Source of the DNA: Oscarella lobularis
Lineage: Eukaryota; Porifera; Homoscleromorpha; Homosclerophorida; Oscarellidae
Length of the DNA: 64,000 nucleotides
Direction: 5' to 3'
Assembly (NCBI RefSeq): GCF_947507565.1
Contig: NC_089184.1
Location: forward strand, 744,001 to 808,000
This document shows, one piece after another, positions 1 through 11,474 of the stretch (position 1 is the stretch's first letter; each line of letters opens with the position of its first letter). Made by a program: the position numbers and the translations under genes. The notes beneath the pieces were generated by a model. That model searched no databases, was not told the DNA's origin, and was given only the letters and a program-made list of their open reading frames with translations.

Positions 1-429
1 ATTGCTCTGTGAGACGAGATTTGTAGAATTTTGTTGGCTAAATGGACGGACGCACTCTTCTCTTGTAAACACTTGTAAAACCCGCGGCACCCATCTCTGG
101 GTAGATTGGTGTTTAGTAGGAGCAAATCTTAGAAATGGATTAGTTGAGAAAATAGGTCAATAAAGAAGCAGAGCAGCAGTAAAGTTCAACGTCACGGTGC
201 TTTCACGATCAGCTACGTTAGGTAGAGCTTGAATATGAATTAGAAATGCAGGGACACCCATTGATGCCCGTATGTCTGGATAGCTAGTGCTTGAGGTTGT
301 TCTGATTTGTTTTTCGTAGGGATCTTGAAGACATATACAGGGTTCTGCCCACGTGGGTCGGCATGGGTCGGCCCCGACCCTCACTCGTCTATCGCCGACC
401 CATACACTACTAAAACGTTATGCCGTTTG
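1..429. other. No recognised gene
   Basis: No splice-supported or recognisable coding region was found. A minus-strand open frame of 75 codons (157-384) does not start with a family I recognise and could at most be an orphan exon. The segment runs directly into the minisatellite that follows. Confidence 0.4.
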
Positions 430-1400
430 CCTTCTCCCTATGCCTTTTGCCTTCTCCTACAGTATGCCTTTTGCCTTCTCCCCATGCCTTTTGCCTTCTC
501 CTATTCCCTTTGCCTTCTCCTATGCCTTTTGCCTTCTCCCTATGCCTTTTGCCTTCTCCCTATGCCTTTTCCCTATGCCTTTGCCTTCTCCCTATGCCTT
601 TGCCTTCTCCCTATGCCTTTTGCCTTCTCCCTATGCCTTTTGCCTTCTCCCTATGCCCTTTGCCTTCTCCCTATGCCTTTTGCCTTCTCCCTATGCCTTT
701 TGCCTTCTCCTATGCCTTTTGCCTTCTCCCTATGCCTTTTGCCTTCTCCCTATGCCTTTTGCCTTCTCCCTATGCCTTTTCCCTATGCCTTTGCCTTCTC
801 CCTATGCCTTTTGCCTTCTCCCTATGCCTTTTGCCTTCTCCTATGCCTTTTGCCTTCTCCCTATGCCTTTTGCCTTCTCCCTATGCCTTTTCCCTATGCC
901 TTTGCCTTCTCCCTATGCCTTTGCCTTCTCCCTATGCCTTTTGCCTTCTCCTATGCCCTTTGCCTTCTCCCTATGCCTTTTTCCTTCTCCCTATGCCTTT
1001 TGCCTTCTCCCTATGCCTTTTGCCTTCTCCCTATGCTTTTTGCCTTCTCCCTATGCCTTTTCCCTATGCCTTTTGCCTTCTCCCTATGCCTTTTGCCTTC
1101 TCCCTATGCCTTTTGCCTTCTCCCTATGCCTTTTCCCTATGCCTTTGCCTTTTCCCTATGCCTTTGCCTTCTCCCTATGCCTTTTGCCTTCTCCCTATGC
1201 CTTTTGCCTTCTCCCTATGCCTTTTGCCTTCTCCCTATGCCCTTTGCCTTCTCCCTATGCCTTTTCCCTATGCCTTTGCCTTCTCCCTATGCCTTTTGCC
1301 TTCTCCCTATGCCTTTTGCCTTCTCCTATGCCTTTTGCCTTCTCCTATGCCTTTTGCCTTCTCCCTATGCCTTTGCCTTCTCCGTATGCCTTTGCCTTCT
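430..1400. repeat. Minisatellite, 20-bp C/T-rich unit
   Basis: The stretch is almost wholly built of the unit TATGCCTTTTGCCTTCTCCC. Variants of 19 bp drop one T or one C, and a shortened 13-bp form (TATGCCTTTTCCC) recurs. The unit is itself an imperfect duplication of a GCCTT core. Because the unit contains no stop codon in the forward frames, long open frames appear in all three plus-strand frames; these repeat Leu/Pro/Phe/Ala/Ser/Cys motifs and are not genes. The strand asymmetry (pyrimidine-rich top strand) is marked. Confidence 0.97.
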
Positions 1401-1435
1401 TCCCGTTCAAACGTTCAAGACAATTTTTAAAATGG

Positions 1436-1525
1436 TTTTAAATATGGTCCAAGACAGTTTTGAAAATGGTCCAAGACAATTTTGCCTGAGACGATTCATA
1501 AAAGTGTCTTGGACAATTTTCCAGA
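1436..1525. repeat. Short interspersed direct and inverted copies of a GTCCAAGAC motif
   Basis: The motif GGTCCAAGACA(A/G)TTTTG occurs twice in direct orientation just after the minisatellite. The complementary GTCTTGGACAATTTT follows about 30 bp later, making a small inverted repeat with a 9-bp perfect stem (GTCCAAGAC/GTCTTGGAC). It may be a remnant of a non-autonomous element; no coding content is seen. Confidence 0.5.
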
Positions 1526-1655
1526 CCTTCTTCCCACACTGAAAAAATTCTCGGCAGGACCCTGATATAGCCCTTAGAGGGTTTCAAAAACTTTGCTATA
1601 CGGGACAGCGCTGTGATCACGTGACACATGTCAGATGACCCACGTGTGCAAAGCC

Positions 1656-2045
1656 ATTTTTCATCGTCCGCTTTCCTCGCGTCTTTTCGCCGTTTTACGC
1701 TGGCGAAGGAACTTCTGCTGCTTTTAAACAACGTTTAGACACGTTCGGATTGCCTCTTTAGTCTTCGTCGAGACTTCGCTCGATCCCAACGAAGACAAAT
1801 CGCCGATCTAAGTAAGTTGAAGTTTAGAAGGGCTTCGGCGTTTCTATTGAGTTCTATTCCTAGGAGATAATGCTTCTCGAAAAAAGACTTCGTTTTTTTT
1901 GGTACAGGACGGCATGACGTAAGGTCGCCTGTCGTGCTTTTTCTTCATCGTCCGCTTCCTCTCGCGTCGTTTCGCTGTTTCCGCGAGCGAAACGATCTTC
2001 TGTTGCTTTTAGACAAAGTATGCTATCGTTTAGAATCTGTCGGCG
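1656..2045. repeat. Diverged direct repeat pair (about 1656-1760 and 1943-2045)
   Basis: Two stretches of about 100 bp share the order CATCGTCCGC, a C/T-rich segment, GCGTC-TTTCGC, TTCTGxTGCTTTTA and a following ACGTTTAGA/TCGTTTAGA block, with many substitutions. The spacing is about 287 bp. No protein is recognised in either copy. They may be copies of a short non-autonomous element or of a degenerate RNA-derived repeat; I cannot tell which. Confidence 0.5.
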
Positions 2046-2196
2046 TGCGTCTACACTTCGTTCTCAGGACTTCCGAGTTTTCAAACGACTCGCGAACCGA
2101 AAGAAACCGGCTAAAGAGCGAAGAGCCCCGTAAGCTTTAGAACGAAATGTATTTGTGCGTTTTCCTTAGATCGACGGATCAAAATGAAAAATACGT

Positions 2197-2247
2197 TATT
2201 TTTTACTGCATGGCATTTCGATATTTTTTACTGCATGGCATTTCGAA
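2197..2247. repeat. 25-bp tandem duplication
   Basis: The block TTTTTTACTGCATGGCATTT plus CGATA/CGAAA occurs twice in tandem with a 25-bp period. A third, degenerate copy (TTGTAGTGCATG) follows immediately. No gene is associated. Confidence 0.8.
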
Positions 2248-2384
2248 ATTTTGTAGTGCATGCTTTTTTAGCGCATTTGGGGGCGGGAAGGAAGAGGAAA
2301 TCCGGGTGTGTACGTCGCGACGCTAGATTAGACTCAGTTTAGGTGTAGCCATAGTGGTAGGACCGCGCGCGTGGTAGTAGCAGG

Positions 2385-2552
2385 CCAGCGTAGGTTTAGC
2401 TAGGTGTAGGGTAGGCTAGCGTATGTTAGCTAGGTGTAGCGTAGGTTAGGTTAGGTTAGCTAGGTGTAGGGTAGGTTAGGTTAGGTTAGCTAGGTGTAGG
2501 GTAGGGTAGGCTAGGTTGGCTGGGTGTAGGTGTAGGGTAGGCTAGCGTAGGA
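2385..2552. repeat. GTTAGCTAGGTGTAGGGTAG-type tandem array
   Basis: The stretch is composed of imperfect copies of GTTAGCTAGGTGTAGGGTAG mixed with shorter GGTTA/GGGTA sub-units. The array is A/G/T-rich on the plus strand and nearly free of C outside the GCTAG core. It resembles a degenerate satellite; it is not a clean TTAGGG telomeric repeat. Confidence 0.8.
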
Positions 2553-2655
2553 AAACCAGAGACATGGTACAGACATTTTATTTAATAAAAATTTGAAAAA
2601 ATTGAACATAGTTTCCCCTCTCGCTTCAGGCAGTTTTTGTTGAGGGGTCATGCCC

Positions 2656-2780
2656 AGGACCCCCAAGAGCAGTTTTTTTGAAGGGGTCTTGCTCAGGACC
2701 CCCAAGAGCAGTTTTTTGAAGGGGTCTTGCTCAGGACCCCCAAGAGCAGTTTTTTGAAAGGGTCTTGCTCAGGACCCCGG
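2656..2780. repeat. 38-bp tandem array with internal hairpin potential
   Basis: Units begin at 2656 (39 bp), 2695 (38 bp) and 2733 (38 bp), with a partial fourth copy from 2771. Each carries AGGACCCCCAAGAGCAG, a T-run and GAAGGGGTCTTGCTC. The GGGGTC and GACCCC parts of adjoining units are complementary, so each junction could fold into a short hairpin. Confidence 0.9.
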
Positions 2781-3691
2781 ATTTCCTACAAAAAAAACAA
2801 GCAATTAATTAGAAATAATTTCTGTGGCGTTACCTCATTCTCATGATATTCGAAACGATTCACAAGCCTATTTCGAAGAACGCCGAGAGAAACTGCCTGT
2901 CATTCAGAAAAAAGAGAAGTAGAAAACGCGCCGGGGCCCCTTTCGAGGAACGTTCATACGCATTCGAAGCAAACAGGCGTTCGATTTCGACGAGGACCGT
3001 TGCATGCAACGTCAGCGAGACCCCTTCGCAACGAAACGACAAGCGACAAGCGCAACGCGTATAGGAGAGCGAAGAACGTTACAAAGAAGAAGTCTAAGCT
3101 GCTGAATCAGCTTCGACGAGAATCAGCTTCGACGAGAATCAGCTTCGACGCGAAAAAGCATTCCACGGGGTCCGCGATCAGAACGCAATAGAAGAGTAGA
3201 AACAAAGGAGAAAGAGAAAAGGATAACGAACGACGAAGAGAAGCGAGTTCGTTCGAAAAGGGCCCCCTGGAATCAGCGCGCCCGAAATCGCTGCATAAAC
3301 AACTCACCTGCAGTCCTGTAGTCTTCGTAGTCGCTTCGCTGGCCACTGTGAAGTGAAAAACACCCGAAAAAGAGGGAGAAACAGGAGCCGTGGCCGGAGC
3401 TGTGACGTTGGCGTTGAACCTTGTTCGAATGATCACGTGGCTGCGACCTCCCGGATACTCAGGTGATCACTATATACATCGAAAATTTATTAGGCAATTT
3501 CGCATACGATTACAATCTCTTACCTTCTTTTTGTTGACGACCCTAAATCCTAAGATGGGACAATAATTCAAACTATTGCGGGATTAATTCAGGTCTCAGA
3601 AGGAAGAAAGGAAAGCGAGGGAAATAATATTTAGCACTGGTCAAATCAGCAATACAAATAATTATAATAATAATACAACAAACAGAATATT
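2781..3691. other. Gene-poor stretch with one possible orphan exon
   Basis: No recognisable protein family. A minus-strand open frame (3312-3436) is Thr/Ala/Val-rich and is followed by a plausible donor (CAG|GTGAGT), so it could be an exon of an unidentified gene, but no partner exon was found. The region includes the 16-bp tandem repeat at 3104-3151. The 3' flank of the HMG-CoA reductase gene lies at its right end. Confidence 0.35.
3104..3151. repeat. 16-bp perfect tandem repeat, 3 copies
   Basis: GAATCAGCTTCGACGA is repeated three times back to back (3104-3119, 3120-3135, 3136-3151); only the last base of the third copy differs. Confidence 0.95.
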
Positions 3692-6600
3692 TTAGTTAGT
3701 GTTCTTCATGCCAGCAATCAGTGCCGACGAGGACCTAAAAAACGACCAAAACATCATTGCCATCAACGTCTATACACAAAGAACGTCACCTATTGTGCTT
3801 GAGATGACTCTTGACTAGATGTCCAGCAGCGAGTGCTGACATCAACGACAATTCACCAGCTAGCACGGCTCCGCACACCACTCGAGCCAACGAAGCGGCA
3901 TTCTCACCAGGACTATCAGCATTCGGTCCATAGACGCCTAACATCTAAAATGGCAAATAAGATACGTGAAATTATAATAAACAGCGCTCTGATAACCTCG
4001 AGACAGGATCGTTGACCCGGAAGAAGAGTCCCACCACCGACTGTGCCCACTTCTATCGAAGGCATCGTGCACGTCATATAAAGGTCTTCGTTCCGGGGGC
4101 CCCACGGTTCGACGAGAGTCATACAGTTGGAACTACACACCACTTGAGCCGGATCCTTTCAACGAAGAAATAACGCGTGAAATGGAGGTTGCGACAAACG
4201 CCTTCCGTTTTACCTGTCCAGCAGCTATGAAAATCGCTGCGACAATGTTGGCCGCATGCGCATTGAAGCCTCCTATCGAGCCCGCCATGGAAGAGCCAAT
4301 CAGGTTCTTGCAACAGCTCAGCTCCACCAAAGCGGGAACAGACGTCTTTAGAACCTAAGAAAACGATGCACAATAAAAACAAAAGCGCATTTTTTTTTAA
4401 TGGATGCTTTACCTGCGTAACTATATTTGAAGGTATAATCGCTTCGCACACAACCGATTTTCCGCGACCCTCAATCCAATTGACAGCGGACGGCTTTTTG
4501 TCCGTGCAAAAATTTCCGCTCAGGCTAACGATCTCCATATCGGGAAAGATCTTCTGGATTTCCGCCAGTGCTTTTTCCGCTCCCTAGAATGGAATCTCAC
4601 AAAGAGAAGGAGATTGTGAATAGAACTTGCCTTTGAGACCATATTCATTCCCATTGCATCGCCTGTTACTGCTTTGAAACGAATGAAAAGAAGACGTCCT
4701 CCTATTGCCGTGCTGATGCTTTGTAAGCGAGCAAACCTAGACGATGCATACTGCAATGAGACAGGACAACTTCCTTATCTCTCGGAGGTACCTGCTTGTG
4801 CTATCAAAATCGGATTTGACTTGAGCAAAGTTTTCTGGCTTTTGAAGCCAACGCTTTACCTCCCTTACCAAAGAATACTATCATTCAGTTTATCTTATAT
4901 GCATTGGTGCCACATACGAAGCTAGTTTTGCTGATGGAAAACGAACGACTGGAGCTCGGGTCATTCCATCATTAACGACACTGCTAGTGACGCCGCCAGC
5001 TCTCTAAAGAAAACACGTGAAAATATGAAAGCAAAAGAAAAAATCTCCTTACTCTCAGTGCACTACAGCCCCTATTTGTGCTTGCAACGAGACATCCTTC
5101 GGTCGTAGCCATAGGAATCATGAAATCCTTTCCGTCGAGCCGAAGAGGTCCGGCAACGCCAAGGGGAACGGGCATGTATCCAATAACATTTTCGCAACAC
5201 GCTCCCATAACCTGAACAATAAATGAAATCAAGGAAAAAAAGTGACTGACTCCCTCTTTACCAAAGAGTAGTCATAGCCAGCATAAGGAATGCCGTCTAT
5301 GGACGAACCATTGTCCAATTTCGGTCTCGTTATCATTCGTCTAACGGCAACGCCTCTCTCAGGATTTCCCAAGTCTCGTTCGAGGTTATACGGCTGGAGG
5401 TGCTTCTTGTCGATGAGCTGAACTATTTCCGCATTCGTCAACTTGCCCACTCCCCCCTAAAAAAGAGAACATTGCTAAGAAGAGGAGGAGAAAAAAATTC
5501 GAAATTCTTACAGCTGTCTCAAATATTTCGAGACATTTCTCCACGGGTCTCGGCTCCGACGGAACCGCCGTCTCCGTCTCGGAGGCGCGCTCTTCTTCCG
5601 CGTCGCTTTCCGACTCTGATACACCGATGAGAAACGTCGACTTGCTGCCGTCGGGCGTCGACGGCACCGGCTCGTTCTCGGGGATGCTGGAGAGCGACGA
5701 TTTTCGGCTCACTTCGGAGAAGTCGAGTCGCGAAAAGACGAGATTTCCGTCCGGTTTGCGCGCTTTTAGTCCGCTTGCTTGCACTTGGGCAACTGTCTCT
5801 TGATCGACGTCGGTTAGAGCGTCGTCTTGAAACGTTACGGATGGTTTCGTGTGATGCTTCGAGTCCCAGAAGAGAAATTTCGCCGTTAAAAGAAAGAAGA
5901 GGCAGATGGCGAGATACTAGAAATAAATTGTGTCTCGTTGAGAGAGCGATTTCTCTTCCTTGACTATTTTTCACCTTGTCTGGTCCAATTCCAATGAATT
6001 CCGACCAAACGCCATAATTACTGTGAAACGATGCCGTCGTCTCGCCCAAACCAGTGCCAAATCCCTTCCAGCTGTAAATGTGAACTCCAGCCAAGCCGAC
6101 ACTCTAAACATACGCGATGCTTATTGGCGTCTGTCACCACTATCTCTCTGCTTTGGTACCATTATCAGCTTGATGTTCTGCGATACTGGATTGTTTTTGT
6201 CTTCGTTTTCTATATCAGTCAACACGCTGGCGAGTTCGATCTGCCACGCGGGCCGTCCCGCTTGCTCGTTGTGCGACATCTAGATGTCACCTCCAATGAT
6301 AATAATAGTCGCAATAGCGGAAGAATCGTACCTCGAGAAATAGAGCCAAAGCGGCCGGATAGAACGACATGAATACGATATAGTTGACAAAAATGGACAA
6401 GGCACCAAAACAACAGGCATTTGAAAGCCAAGAAATACCTAGAAGCGGAAACCGCGGTCAATCGATCCTCTTTCACGTTTCCTCGTCTACATATTTAACC
6501 TGTCAGCGTTCCGACACATATGACCAGTATCTTGACCAACGTGTCGATCGTCATGTTGGGTCCGAGCATCGATATGCCGTGCGCTATATTCTTTCTCAAA

Positions 6601-7520
6601 TCGTCCTAAGAAAACGCGATGAAAACTTAATTATTGATTTTTCAATACGACGCAACGTGTCTTTTTTTGGAATCCAAACACATTGCATACGTATGTATGA
6701 TCTCAAAAACACAACTATTTATTTTGGATGCCTTCCCCTTATCCCCTAATCAGATATCCCGTCGTCCCCATCAGGTGATGGTAGCCCCATCGCACGCGTC
6801 ACGCCCTCGTCACGACCAAAACGCGTGCAGTCGGAAAAAATGCCTCCCTTTATCGTACCGTATTAGTCGAACAGAGTCCAAACTTGGCCAGAGCACCCGC
6901 CTTAGATAGATCGATAAGAAGCAAAAAGAACGGCAACGCTTGACTGAAGGCAAAAAAAAATATTTTGAGTGGGAGATCGAGGGGAGGAGGTGGGGCTTTT
7001 CTTACTTGAGACCGGTCAATTCTTTGCCAAGAAATGCGACGACGCCGGCGGAAAAAACAAAACTCGAAAAAATCGTGAAAACGCCGGCGATTCCTGAAAA
7101 ATACAAAATACAATACAATACAATCGCGTTGCCGGATTTCGAACTCGCCTAAAAGATACGACGATCCGAGATCGCGTAGACTCGTGAATTGCATGTAGAT
7201 GTAAAGAACGGCGAGACAATGAGTCAAACTCATGATAATCACGTCGGAACTTTGAACCTGGGGAGGGATTGGACGAATATATTCGGCTCGAAAATGAGGC
7301 GTTCGTCGCGCGCGCTCACCTCTTCGGTCGCGCCCGTCTGACAGGCGACGAGTTGGCTGCAGGCGACGCGACTCTGCGGCAGAACGAATCCCATGGAGAG
7401 CACGAAGGCGGTGAGCGTAAACGTGACGAGAATGACTTCCCAAGGATGGGACGCGCAGAAGTGACCGTGATGACGAAAGATCGATCGAAATCGCTCGGCG
7501 ATTGGCGCTGAAAGAGACAT
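3692..7520 (-). CDS. HMGCR: HMG-CoA reductase, complete, 19 exons
   Basis: It makes mevalonate from HMG-CoA in the ER membrane, the rate-limiting step of the sterol/isoprenoid pathway. Exons: 7320-7520, 7149-7257, 7006-7093, 6859-6943, 6500-6605, 6332-6438, 6160-6279, 5975-6103, 5512-5916, 5262-5456, 5053-5211, 4918-5003, 4792-4863, 4631-4736, 4413-4583, 4214-4354, 3997-4155, 3790-3944, 3692-3734. They sum to 2,637 nt, i.e. 878 residues, close to the animal family size. The N-terminus has the SHPWEV start and a sterol-sensing-type membrane domain ([14 protein letters not shown]). The catalytic part has [36 protein letters not shown] and the active-site His in [14 protein letters not shown]. 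An acidic Ser-rich linker joins the two. ATG 7520 was chosen because it gives the family N-terminus; an in-frame region continues upstream to 7661. Introns 2 and 14 have GC donors. Confidence 0.96.
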
Positions 7521-7833
7521 GACCACGTTTTCGAAGCGCGCCTTTGTGGGAGATGGAGACGTTGGAGACGCGAGGGGGACGTACGCGATAGACGATCCCC
7601 GGAGGAGGATAGGGAAAACGCTCGCACCTTCCGTTGGACGTCCGCGGAACGCTGAATCCATTTCACAAGCGCGGGATGGAGACTGGAGTGAATCTTCGAA
7701 ATGATTGCGTCGTTTTATACTGTTGGGTCATGGACCTATTTATAGGACCGAGGCGTGGTCTTTTGGTTTCTACTGTAAGTGTGTCTCCTATGAAAAAACT
7801 AAGGGGGTGACCAGTTCTTAAAGAAACGACAAT

Positions 7834-10800
7834 CTATTGCCTATCCTTGAAATACTTGTACAATTTGGCAATGAGTGGTGGCTCAATTTTCGTCTCAATC
7901 ATTCCAAACTGTCGTTGGACTCCGCTCACATTGTAAGACAGACCAAGAGCAAAAGTGACCACTCCCTAAAAGTAAGCAAGCCTGTCTACAAATCAATTAT
8001 GACTTTGATGAAAATACCCTGACGCGCTGTAATTTTTCCATCCGGAAGAGCCACAGAGGCTTGCCCAGAGCCTTCGAACCAGACACGGCACGAGAATCCT
8101 AAATTTCGATAAATCGCTATAGTGAAGCAATACGGTTTCTTCAACTAACGTATCCTCCTTGATTTTTGACATCAGTGACGATGTACTAAAATCATCATCT
8201 TGTATGAGGAAATAACGTGTTCATTCTTTCACTGCACCTTTTGATTAGGCCCATATGCCACTATGGACACATCCAGATCACTGACTGACGAGGGATAGGA
8301 TGCGTTAACGTGTATGAGCAAGACGTTGGAGAATTCTGCATTGAACGTGAGAGAGATTTTCATTTGATCCTTTTGGAATTCTCCTTCGACGTTGATCGGA
8401 TCAGGAATGACTAAAAGAAAGCCCAAATTAATAATTAATATATCTTTTCACGGGGATCGTACTGTGAGCAAGAGTCCAATAAGTCAGCGCAGCGGTGAAA
8501 TCGTTGTCCGAGCCAAAACTGCCGTCGTCCGGCACGACTTCGTCGTGAAGAGACACAGGTTTCGCTAGACTGCTCACGTACGAAGGTTTCTGCCATTTCT
8601 CCTCAGGAATCGTCTCGGGTCTAGCAGCGTTGACAGCTAGTGCAATTCATTTTTTAGCTAAAGGACAATGCTACGCAGTTCCTATACTATACCTGTGTTC
8701 ACGTCCATCAGTATCTCTTCAATTCGCTTCAGTTTTCCAACGTGCTGAAGGAAATAAGTCATAAAGATTCCGTTGTCCTCCGCATAACGCTTGCTTTCGT
8801 ACGCCTCGTACTGGGGATTACTGCAGGAGTGATCACATTCACAAACAAGACAAAAGAAAACGAGAACAAAAACTTGCCAAGCGTAAGATATGATCGTGTT
8901 TGCGTTGTTCTGCAAGCTCTCCCGCATCCTGGGCTCTCCCATCTCACTCTGATCCTCACGCGGCTTTCGACACATGTCGAGAATCAAGAAATTCAACGTC
9001 GTATCGCGATCCTGCATCATTTTCAAGACCGACTGCGCCTTGACGCACTCCTGAAGCGAGAATCCCTCGTGCGCGTCGACGGGCACGAGATAATTCTCCC
9101 CGTTCTCCTCGAAGCCGTGACCGGCGAAGTAGAAGAGCGCGTAGACGCCGCGAACGAGAAGACGCTTTAGAAACAAGAACGCCTGCTCCATTTCGTCCTT
9201 CGACGCGTCGATGAGAGTGACGCACTGGAAGCCGAGCGACGTGAGTTCGCCGGCGAGCGACGCGACGTCGTTGTGCGGTTGACGAAGTCGCGTCAATTCG
9301 GCCGCCTGGTATCGCTGATTGCCGATGAGCAGTGCCACCTTTCCGCGGCATTTTCCAAATTGGATTTCTACGCGGAATTCGGATAGGGGGGAGAAAAAAA
9401 CTGAAGAAGAATCAACCGTTGCGTACCTTCGGGAGGCGCGACGTCTACGTCGGGAGCCAACGGCGGAACTACAGAGATCGATAAAGAAATTTGAAAATAA
9501 TTTCAAATACTTAGACTCTCACCGATATCTACGAACAGCGGCTGAGGCACGAGACTCGAGCCTTCGATGAACTTGCACGAGTACGTGCCGAAGTCTTCGC
9601 GTTTGACTTGCAATGTGAACTCTTTCGAACGGGGATCGGGAAGCATGTCCTCGTTCTTGAACCAGAGCGCGGGAGACGGGACGGAGGAGGAGCAGCGCAT
9701 TGTCACTTTGCGACCGAGATACCTCTCGGAAATCTTGAAAGACTCTAGAAACGCCGTCACAGGTGCAAAGTATTTTTGACAAAATGCTAGTAGCCTCACC
9801 TTGCTGGGCCCCCAGGCCTGGTGCGGAGTTCACTAGAGATAAGCCATAATTTACTCTACTACATATATAAAGTGAAACATTTATAATCCTTACCGACTTG
9901 AACGATGGCTTGGTTAGAAAGTGTCGTGCCGAAACTGTTGGAGACCTTGCAGAAATAATTGCCGGAGTGCAACTGCTGAACGGGACTCAGAAGAAATTCC
10001 ATTCCCTGTCTGCTGACGATTTCTCGACCGTTCTTGTACCACTGATACGATATGGGCTCTTGACCGTGTGCGGCGCAAGTCAGCAAATAATCGCCGCCCG
10101 CCGGAATCGACGTCGATCGCGGATGAACGGTAATTATCGGACCTCCAACATCTAATAAAAGTTATACTTTTTTAAAATTGACGTTTGTTGTCACTGTGAT
10201 TCTCTCTACTTGACTGCTCTGAGACGACGGTCGGAGTCGGATCTTGCTCCTGCAAGGTTGGCGGCTTTGACGACACTCGAACTTCGACCCAGTTCGAAAA
10301 GGCGTGCGAGTGCTTGTTCATTGCTCGACAGCAGTACTGGCCGTTGTGATGGGGTTTCGCTTTCTTGAACGTCAATCGTCGTTCCTTGACGCCTTCGACT
10401 TCGCCGGTTATTTCGGTAACCGGTTCCTTGCCTTTGAACCACTTGTATTGGGGAAAAGGCAAGCCTGTCGCTTGGCATTCCAGCTGAATTTCGCTGTCCT
10501 CCGGTCCAATGCTACTCGTAATGCTCGGATGCTTGATTATCATTGGACCCTCTAAAATTATAGATGTGAATGCTTGTTTGCGTCCTATCTGTTTTGCTGT
10601 TCAAGTCGCTTTGTTTTTAGAGAAATTAAGACTATGATACCCAATATCCCCTGGTTTCAGTGTATTAATAACTGAAACGTGGCGGAATGTTTGGGGAGTG
10701 GTCAGCAATATTTTGTACCGGATGCACTAGCAGGAAAAACGTTTGGGTCACGTGACAAACACTAGTAGAATTCCGCGATTACGTAATCAGGAAAAAATTC

Positions 10801-11474
10801 GGGGGAGGACGCGCTTTCCCCAGACTTCCTCGGGGGTTCAAGAATTTAGATTGACGACAAAAAAAACGGTTATGTTCAAATAAACCTCGACCGACCCTCG
10901 ACAAGATGTTAACATAAACAAACGATAAGATTCCTCGAGGAATAAAGGTCAGCGGACAAGGTCACCAAGGGTTCGTGAGGTCACGCCCTCGCGGAGAAAA
11001 AAACAACGAACGTTCTAAATCAAGCCCTTGGCGTCTATCTCTCCCACTATTACACCCCAAAAGACCCAGATCGACGCCAGATCGACGTGAAAAAGGCATT
11101 TAGACTCTTTTCGTAGACCCTTTTCGAAGAGCGTTTCCTCCCCTCCCCCCACCTTGAGGCTTCACAAGGAAAAGACCCTCTTCGCATTCGATTCGTTCGA
11201 GATAGGAGACGAGCTGTTCGACGGTTCGCCCGCGAAAGCCCATGTCGGTGAGAACTTCGTAAGCGGGGCTCCCGCCGAGGCGCATCGACGCGAGACGGAA
11301 AGTGCCGACTTGGGTCGAGTTGTAGGTGCCGTCCGGCATTTTGCTGATGAGCGTCTCCCATCCCGGCTTTCCGTTTGCGCTCATTACGTCGAGAATTGCC
11401 GAGAGTTTGTTGAGCGTGTGGAAAGGGAGATCGCGAATGAGTCTGGGACGGTTTTCGGTCGACGTTGACGACAT
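7834..11474 (-). CDS. MALT1: MALT1-type paracaspase: death domain, three Ig, caspase-like protease
   Basis: In vertebrates MALT1 is the scaffold/protease of the CARD-BCL10-MALT1 complex that drives NF-kB signalling. Exon 1 (11153-11474) encodes a death-domain fold. Exons 10210-10551, 9894-10151 and 9523-9744 each hold an Ig domain (C...W...YxC patterns). Two short linkers (9800-9832, 9427-9468) precede the protease exon 8878-9367, which has VALLIGNQRY, the catalytic His in YFAGHG and the catalytic Cys in LILDMCRK. It continues in 8693-8820 (NGIFMTYFLQHV) and about four C-terminal exons that probably form a further Ig-like domain, ending at the stop 7834-7836. The intron at 8821-8877 reads as GC-AG. 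Reading frame across the last two short exons is uncertain. The 600-nt first intron (10552-11152) is unusually long here. An alternative would be another invertebrate paracaspase paralogue. Confidence 0.88.
10552..11152. other. Long first intron of the paracaspase gene, no coding content
   Basis: About 600 bp between the death-domain exon and the first Ig exon, far longer than the usual 50-100 nt introns of this window. It contains a small TTCAGT...ACTGAA inverted repeat around 10660 and an isolated GTCACGTGAC E-box-like palindrome near 10747. I see no exon in it. It may host regulatory sites. Confidence 0.45.

Noticed and set aside
307-1542. Three long overlapping plus-strand open frames rich in Pro/Phe/Cys/Leu
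   Set aside because: They are translations of the 20-bp minisatellite in its three frames, with no signal, domain or codon bias.
2385-2552. Possible interstitial telomeric repeat
   Set aside because: Units are GTTAGCTAGGTGTAGGGTAG-like and irregular, not TTAGGG; no telomere-like run is present.
7521-7661. Upstream in-frame start extending HMG-CoA reductase by 47 residues
   Set aside because: The added residues are basic, Ser/Pro-rich and unlike the family, whose start is close to ATG 7520; more likely 5' UTR.
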